DNA from: JBGSKV01 sp041740975
GTDB taxonomy: Bacteria; Bdellovibrionota_B; Oligoflexia; Oligoflexales; JALZUQ01
Direction: 5' to 3'
DNA: 64,000 nt
Assembly (NCBI GenBank): GCA_041740975.1
Contig: JBGSKV010000064.1
Coordinates: 1 to 64,000, forward strand
The position numbers were made by a program, and so were the translations under genes. Below are positions 59,205 through 64,000 of this stretch, in pieces (position 1 is the first letter of the stretch; the number at the start of each line of letters is the position of its first letter). The notes under the pieces were generated by a model. It did not search any database, was not told the DNA's origin, and saw nothing but the letters and a program-made list of their open reading frames with translations.

Positions 59205-59660
59205 ATGAATCTGAGAACACTTAAAATGAAACTGATGCGTCCATTCTCGCATAGAGAGCGGGCCTTAACGCTCATCGAAATTATTATCGTCGTTACGCTA
59301 TTGGGAACATTGATGACGATTATTATTCGCACGATGACTACTCAGCAAGAAAACGCGCAAAAAGATCAAGCAAAGTTGGGGATGACAAGTTTATCTCAAG
59401 ATTTGCAAATGTATAAATTAGACAATGGAAAGTATCCGACGTCCGACCAAGGTTTAGCGGCTCTTTTGTCTGATCCGGGTGGAGCGCGAAAATGGCGTGG
59501 ACCATATTCTGAAGAAAAGAGAATCAAGGATCCTTGGGGTTTTGAATACTCATACGAATCTGATGGGCGTGAATACAAATTGATTTCTGGCGGACCTAAC
59601 GAGGAAGTGGGCGATGGTGACGATGTCACTTATCCAGAAGAAGCCGAAAGCAAAGAGTAG
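59205..59660 (+). CDS. gspG: Major pseudopilin GspG
   Basis: 151 residues. Prepilin signal: leader ending RERA, then LTLIEIIIVVTLLGTLM with Glu at +5; the -1 residue is Ala and +1 is Leu, which differs from the common G-F. The rest is the GspG fold with YPTSDQGLAALLSDPGG, WRGPY, KDPWGFEYSY and the calcium-site region GPNEEVGDGDD. GAGGAG precedes the ATG. It polymerises into the periplasmic pseudopilus. Confidence 0.95.
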   Translation: MNLRTLKMKLMRPFSHRERALTLIEIIIVVTLLGTLMTIIIRTMTTQQENAQKDQAKLGMTSLSQDLQMYKLDNGKYPTSDQGLAALLSDPGGARKWRGPYSEEKRIKDPWGFEYSYESDGREYKLISGGPNEEVGDGDDVTYPEEAESKE

Positions 59661-59669
59661 CATCCTGGG

Positions 59670-60479
59670 ATGATAAAACCCCGGAAAATTCTTAAAAATC
59701 TCGCATTGCCAACTCATTCTGAGAGTGGATTCACTCTTATCGAAATTATTATGGTCGTGCTCGTCTTTGGTATGATGTACATGGCGGCGCCACGCATCAA
59801 TATTTTTGGCACGGACATCAATACAAAACTTTCGTTGCTTCGATCTGATTTTCGCAGTGCCTACGATATGGCTGTGATTAGCAATAAACCGTATCGCTTG
59901 GTTTTCCATTTTGCGTCCGGTGACTATTGGTTAGAAGAATCCAGCTCTGAGCAAATTCTTCTAGGCGACGATGGCATCGACAAAGATCCCTTTGGTGAAG
60001 AGGCAGAACAAAAAGAACAAGAGTTCGAAGACGAATTCGAGCAGTACATCGATATCACTGGTCGCGAGAAGCTGGACGACGAATCAAATAACGAAACGCC
60101 GGTGGAAACCCCACTTATCGCTGCCAAAAACAAGCTCAAAAACTTGCGCATTCCAAAGTGGACCATCGTTGAAACCGCCGAGTGGGGCAAAAGATCACTT
60201 GGTCCCGGATTGCTCATTAAAGGGATGCGGGCCTGGCATCATAGTGAGTATCAGTCTCTGGCGGAGCTTGGTGCAGACGGTCGAGCGGCCGTATATTTTT
60301 TGCCTCGCGGCTACATAGAACCGGCTTATATCCACATCGCCTACAATGATGGCAGCAATAATGTAGATGAAAAGCAAAAACCGTATACACTATTAGTTGA
60401 TTCTTACGCAGGAATTGTTGATGTGGAAAACGAAGAAACGGAGATTGACTTCAAGTCTCCGGATCCAAAAAAATATTAG
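59670..60479 (+). CDS. gspH: Minor pseudopilin GspH
   Basis: 269 residues, longer than typical GspH (about 170-190) because of an acidic insert (EEAEQKEQEFEDEFEQ, near 110-126). Prepilin signal HSES-G then FTLIEIIMVVLVFGMMYMA, Glu at +5. C-terminal strand segments GPGLLIKGMR and AVYFLPRGYIEPAYIHIAY fit the GspH fold. Its 3' end overlaps the gspI start by 59 bases in another frame. Confidence 0.88.
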   Translation: MIKPRKILKNLALPTHSESGFTLIEIIMVVLVFGMMYMAAPRINIFGTDINTKLSLLRSDFRSAYDMAVISNKPYRLVFHFASGDYWLEESSSEQILLGDDGIDKDPFGEEAEQKEQEFEDEFEQYIDITGREKLDDESNNETPVETPLIAAKNKLKNLRIPKWTIVETAEWGKRSLGPGLLIKGMRAWHHSEYQSLAELGADGRAAVYFLPRGYIEPAYIHIAYNDGSNNVDEKQKPYTLLVDSYAGIVDVENEETEIDFKSPDPKKY

Positions 60480-61134
60480 ATTCCTCGCGCCCTTTGATGC
60501 GGTTCGCCAGGCGAGTTTCACTTTGGTTGAAGTGATTTTGGCCGTCGGCATCATGGCGACTTTTCTTGTTCAAATTGCATCTGTTCAGGGCAACTCCGTA
60601 TATTTTGCGGAGTATGGTCGCAATGTCATGAAGGGTACATGGCTCGCGAAGCAACTTATGTCTCAGGTGGACTATCATTATCATGTCAAACCATTTGAAG
60701 CCTTGAAGGGTGTGGATGTCACTAAGGGTGAATTCGAGGGGGTCGAAGATTTTACTTATGATCTCGTGATCGAGGATTTCCCTCTACCTATCTCAAGTAT
60801 CGTTGCCAATAGCCTTACGGGTGGTGGTAGCCAAGATGACGACGATCCCATTAAAGATGTCAGCAAGGATGGGTTGACAGACCAAGTCGACTCGACAGTC
60901 AGAGAATTCTTAGGTGATGAAGTCATGAAGTTGGCCAGAGTTACCGTTTATTGGCCCGAAGGCGCCAAACGAAACTCGGTTACCCTTAGCTATCTTATTG
61001 CCAACTTAAAGAAAATTTCCGAAGTCCTTTCCCAAGTCGGTGCAATGTCGGGCACACCAGCATCAACGGGTAGTCCAAATACGCCCAACACGGGGTCTCG
61101 ACCCTCAGGGCGTGGCACTGGTGGTGGCAACTGA
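60421..61134 (+). CDS. gspI: Minor pseudopilin GspI
   Basis: 237 residues from ATG 60421, preceded by AGGAATTGTTG; the frame extends to 60397 without better signal. Prepilin signal: leader ending RQAS, then FTLVEVILAVGIMATFLVQ, with Ser at -1 where Gly is normal. The body is longer than in Enterobacteria, with an acidic linker (GSQDDDDP) and a Ser/Gly/Pro tail (PASTGSPNTPNTGSRPSGRG). GspI nucleates the pseudopilus tip with J and K. Ends in a TGATG overlap with gspJ. Confidence 0.88.
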   Translation: MWKTKKRRLTSSLRIQKNIRFLAPFDAVRQASFTLVEVILAVGIMATFLVQIASVQGNSVYFAEYGRNVMKGTWLAKQLMSQVDYHYHVKPFEALKGVDVTKGEFEGVEDFTYDLVIEDFPLPISSIVANSLTGGGSQDDDDPIKDVSKDGLTDQVDSTVREFLGDEVMKLARVTVYWPEGAKRNSVTLSYLIANLKKISEVLSQVGAMSGTPASTGSPNTPNTGSRPSGRGTGGGN

Positions 61135-61880
61135 TGAATAAAAAGTTTTCATCGCAAAGCGGATTTACCTTATTAGAAGTCATTTTGAGTGTGTCGATTT
61201 TGGTTGTGATGGCAATTGGGGCATCGACACTGTTACGAGCAAGTTTCGACATGAAATTTGCATTAAGTCAGAATGCGCAAGTTACGCAAAGTTTATCGCG
61301 CGTCATGCAGCGGTTATCCAAAGATATCGAACATACTTATGTCATTAACTCGCGAGACGAAACTCGATTTAGTATTGACCGATACGGTAAAACTATTTTT
61401 CGCTACCAAACGTCTGACGGTGGAAAACTCTCATTGACGACAATGAGTCATATTCCGGTGCGTAAAAATGCCAAAGAATCAGATCTCACATATGTGGTCT
61501 ATGAACTTAGAAAATCGGAAGAATATCCGGGTCGAACGCATTTGTTTCGCGGAGAGGCTAATTTCGTCAGTGATGATTTCAATATCGATCCACCTATGGA
61601 ACTGTTGGCTCGTAACATAAAAACTATGAATTTTGAGTTTTGGGACGGAGACCGTTGGCTGAAAGATCGTTGGGACTCATCTGAGGGTGAGATGCGAGAT
61701 AAGATTCCGCACATGGTTCGCATCAAGCTAGAGGCTTGGGATGATGATCCGGCAGAAGGTCGAGGCGGCGTCGGTGAAGAGAATGATTCGACCGATGCCC
61801 TGCAAACTATAGTATACCTTTCGCGCGCCAGTGATTTTAGTGAAGTTAAGCAGGGTGCTGCAAACATTAAGTGGTATTAA
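61134..61880 (+). CDS. gspJ: Minor pseudopilin GspJ
   Basis: 248 residues. Prepilin signal SSQS-G then FTLLEVILSVSILVVMAIG, Glu at +5. Characteristic J features: LSRVMQRLSKDIEHTY, FEFWDGDRWLKDRWDS and a C-terminal VRIKLEAW strand. Coupled to gspI (TGATG) and gspK (TAATG). Part of the I-J-K tip complex. Confidence 0.92.
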   Translation: MNKKFSSQSGFTLLEVILSVSILVVMAIGASTLLRASFDMKFALSQNAQVTQSLSRVMQRLSKDIEHTYVINSRDETRFSIDRYGKTIFRYQTSDGGKLSLTTMSHIPVRKNAKESDLTYVVYELRKSEEYPGRTHLFRGEANFVSDDFNIDPPMELLARNIKTMNFEFWDGDRWLKDRWDSSEGEMRDKIPHMVRIKLEAWDDDPAEGRGGVGEENDSTDALQTIVYLSRASDFSEVKQGAANIKWY

Positions 61881-63124
61881 TGATGGGACCGACGGAACAA
61901 CATATAAGACCGAAGCAGGTAGGTTCACCAGGTGAACGAGGCGTAGCATTGCTTATTGCGATTATGGTTGTCGCTATGATCACTATTTTTTCAACCGATC
62001 TCATCATAAACTCGCAGATTAATTTGGAGCAGGCTGTTTCCGGCAGAGATACTCTGAAAGCCGAGTACAATGCAAAATCAGGCCTAAATTTGGGCTTGTT
62101 TTTGATTCTCGTCGATCTGGCGCTAGACAAATTTCTATCTGGTCCTGCGAGCCCTATCCCCCAAAAAGCTAACGATGCGATCGGCGATATTTGGACGGTA
62201 CTCAATGGCATGCCCATCGGCAGCGATACGGCCGAATTAATGGATGGCATGAAAGAACAGTTCGGCTTGAATGCCCTGCGTGATGAAAAACTTTTGGGAC
62301 AGATTAAAGAGATTGAAGGAAGCATCACGACGACAGTAGAAGATGAGAGCAGTAAGATAAATGTTAATTTTTTGGCGCAAGGTCGCGGTAGCGAAGTCGT
62401 GTCAATGTTAGAATCACTTTTTAGTTGCGCGGCTGAGAAAGACTTTTTGCAAAGTAAGAAAATCAATCCGGTTGAACTTTCCTACCGCATTAAAGATTGG
62501 GTCGACAGCAATAAGGATGCAGAGGCGCAGGCTGGTTATGCCGATGAGGACGAGTTATATCAACGTCGCGTCCCGCCTTATCGGGCCCAAAACGCGCCTT
62601 TTGATTCGGTTGAAGGCCTGCGAATGATTGATGGGTGGGACGACGAAATGCATGCCGTCTTTAGTCCTTATATCACCGTCTTTCCTTTGCAGAAGTTGTC
62701 GCAGGATAAGCCCAAAATGAATATCAATACGATGCCTCGTGCACTTTTAAATTGTTTTTTTCCAAGAGGACGCATCGAATGCAAAGACAGTTTTTATGAA
62801 ATCATGGGCTTGCGAGATGAGGATCAGTCCGCTCTAGTCAGTGAGCCGCGAGAAATCGCCGATATGTTACAGCGTTCGTTTTGTTACAAACCTGACGCAT
62901 CTAAGAAGGAAACTTGGTTCACGAATACGACCAACACGTTTAGGATTACGGCAGAAGGATCTGTTGGAAATTATAGCAAGAAGCTTATCGTGATTGTCGA
63001 ACGCAAAATCCCTGGAGCTTCTGGCTCAACCCCCTCTGCAACAGGCGCTGGCGGTGCCATGCCTATCGTGGCCGATCCCTCGCAAGATCTACCGGCGAAC
63101 ATTTTATACTGGCAGATGAATTAG
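61880..63124 (+). CDS. gspK: Minor pseudopilin GspK
   Basis: 414 residues from the ATG overlapping the gspJ stop (TAATG). Prepilin signal: GER-G then VALLIAIMVVAMITIFS; like other GspK proteins it lacks Glu at +5. Large helical domain with KINVNFLAQG, LSYRIKDWVDSNKDAEAQ and PKMNINTMPRALL, all typical of K. GspK caps the pseudopilus tip. A 161-base gap follows before the PilM/GspL-like gene. Confidence 0.93.
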   Translation: MMGPTEQHIRPKQVGSPGERGVALLIAIMVVAMITIFSTDLIINSQINLEQAVSGRDTLKAEYNAKSGLNLGLFLILVDLALDKFLSGPASPIPQKANDAIGDIWTVLNGMPIGSDTAELMDGMKEQFGLNALRDEKLLGQIKEIEGSITTTVEDESSKINVNFLAQGRGSEVVSMLESLFSCAAEKDFLQSKKINPVELSYRIKDWVDSNKDAEAQAGYADEDELYQRRVPPYRAQNAPFDSVEGLRMIDGWDDEMHAVFSPYITVFPLQKLSQDKPKMNINTMPRALLNCFFPRGRIECKDSFYEIMGLRDEDQSALVSEPREIADMLQRSFCYKPDASKKETWFTNTTNTFRITAEGSVGNYSKKLIVIVERKIPGASGSTPSATGAGGAMPIVADPSQDLPANILYWQMN

Positions 63125-63285
63125 CAATTCATCTTATTTTTATGAAAAATCAATAAAATGGACCGGCAACGCGACGCCAAGCCTATCGATGTGGTGGTTT
63201 GACATAGGTATGCCAAGCAAGCGATCATATAAGGTAAGTAGTCGCCTCAAAAAGAAGTCTTTTCGATCCCATTAAGGATTAGATC

Positions 63286-64000
63286 ATGCAAAAAGTGATT
63301 GGCCTGGATTTAGGAACTTATTCCATCAAGGCTGTTGAAATTATTAATACATTCAACTCGTATGAGATTTCCAATTTTTACGAGAAGATTGTTCCATATG
63401 ATCCAGACACCCCGCGCGAAAGAATTATTCCGAACATTATGGAACTTCTCTTTCACGAAAATAATCTTACGGAAGCCGACCGCATTGTGACGGCGATGCC
63501 CGGACAATATATTTCCAGTCGTATCATGACGTTCAACTTCAGTGACTCTAAAAAAATAGAAGCCGCAGTCGCTTCGGAGCTTGAAGACTATGTTCCTTTT
63601 CAAATGGACGAGATGATCGTTGATCAGCAACAAATAGGCCAAATCGATAAGAAGACTGTCGTACTTGCGGTCATGACACGTAAAGCTTACCTCGCGACAT
63701 TTTTAGATAACTTGAAACGTATCAATATTGATCCTCGACTCGTCGATATTGATAGTTTGTCCTTTTACAACCTGTCTTCCACAATGGATTTGAAGCCTGG
63801 TACTTGTACCGCGCTTGTGGACTGTGGACATGAAAAAACTTCGGTTTGTATCGTAAAAGACGGTGTATTGCGAATGTTTCGCTCGATCAACCTGGGTGGG
63901 AAGTTTCTCACGGAATTCTTGATGCGTGACTTGGAGATGACCTATCCGGAAGCGGAGGCTGCCAAGCATCGGGTGAGTCGAGTCATCAACAAAGAGTCGG
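63286..64000 (+). CDS. PilM/GspL-like actin-fold protein, cut at window end
   Basis: ATG 63286 after AAGGATTAGATC opens a frame that runs to the end of the window (238 residues). MQKVIGLDLGTYSIKAVEI is the phosphate-1 motif of the actin/FtsA superfamily, followed by VTAMPGQYISSRIMTFNF and DYVPFQMDEMIVDQQ, exactly as in PilM and the cytoplasmic part of GspL; TALVDCGHEKTSVCIVKDGV is the phosphate-2 motif. In a T2SS operon right after gspK it is most likely the GspL component or a split GspL whose periplasmic part is a separate PilN-like gene. The C-terminal part is outside the window. Confidence 0.85.
   Translation, partial: MQKVIGLDLGTYSIKAVEIINTFNSYEISNFYEKIVPYDPDTPRERIIPNIMELLFHENNLTEADRIVTAMPGQYISSRIMTFNFSDSKKIEAAVASELEDYVPFQMDEMIVDQQQIGQIDKKTVVLAVMTRKAYLATFLDNLKRINIDPRLVDIDSLSFYNLSSTMDLKPGTCTALVDCGHEKTSVCIVKDGVLRMFRSINLGGKFLTEFLMRDLEMTYPEAEAAKHRVSRVINKES

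Overview
The window reads as a stretch of chromosome from a Gram-negative bacterium, most likely of the Bdellovibrionota (Bdellovibrio-like, former Deltaproteobacteria). The reasons are an unusually high density of lipoprotein-signal and exported proteins of unknown function, a dnaG-rpoD pair, a complete type II secretion (T2SS) operon, sigma-54 control, and many small outer-surface proteins. The lineage is an inference from style and gene content; no rRNA is present.

Layout. 1-8,281: small exported or unknown proteins, two prepilin-like genes (one degenerate), a frameshifted gene, an exported protein with a RelE-like C-terminal domain and a LanC-like protein. 8,435-13,332: a signalling cluster of stand-alone receiver, Cache-like lipoprotein, hybrid histidine kinase and sigma-54 response regulator. 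13,532-22,779: a large Cys-rich lipoprotein, then a five-gene minus-strand operon of secreted and lipoproteins with a MACPF/perforin-like signature, leucine-rich repeats and a lectin motif. A divergent LRR lipoprotein lies beside it, and both transcription units start at sigma-54-type promoters. 22,780-29,520: an accessory region with transposase remnants, a Fic protein behind palindromic operators, a decayed toxin-antitoxin pair, a repeat lipoprotein and a CAU tRNA whose anticodon arm is partly duplicated 3.7 kb away. 29,520-34,830: a candidate sigma-54-dependent small RNA, a TetR operon with two perfect operators, and haem-binding lipoproteins. 35,665-41,622: housekeeping genes rpoD, dnaG, yajQ and ychF. 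42,087-45,985: a DUF1501/cytochrome lipoprotein operon. 46,112-50,066: LysR regulator, an unknown pair, a crotonase-fold protein and shikimate kinase. 50,094-64,000: the T2SS operon gspC-D-E-F-G-H-I-J-K and the start of a PilM/GspL-like gene, unusual in having three consecutive PDZ proteins before gspD.

The most interesting candidate system is 15,491-22,779. Three paralogous lipoproteins share a CG-x-[SE]-[YF]-[IV] motif followed 70-71 residues later by a GG motif, as in MACPF pore-formers. They sit with a bulb-lectin-motif protein, a coiled-coil protein and an LRR lipoprotein behind divergent sigma-54 promoters, 9 kb from a sigma-54 activator gene. The pore-forming assignment is an inference from motifs and needs structure prediction. 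The second candidate is the T2SS operon, where one of the PDZ proteins appears to join secretin-type N domains to a GspC-type PDZ domain.
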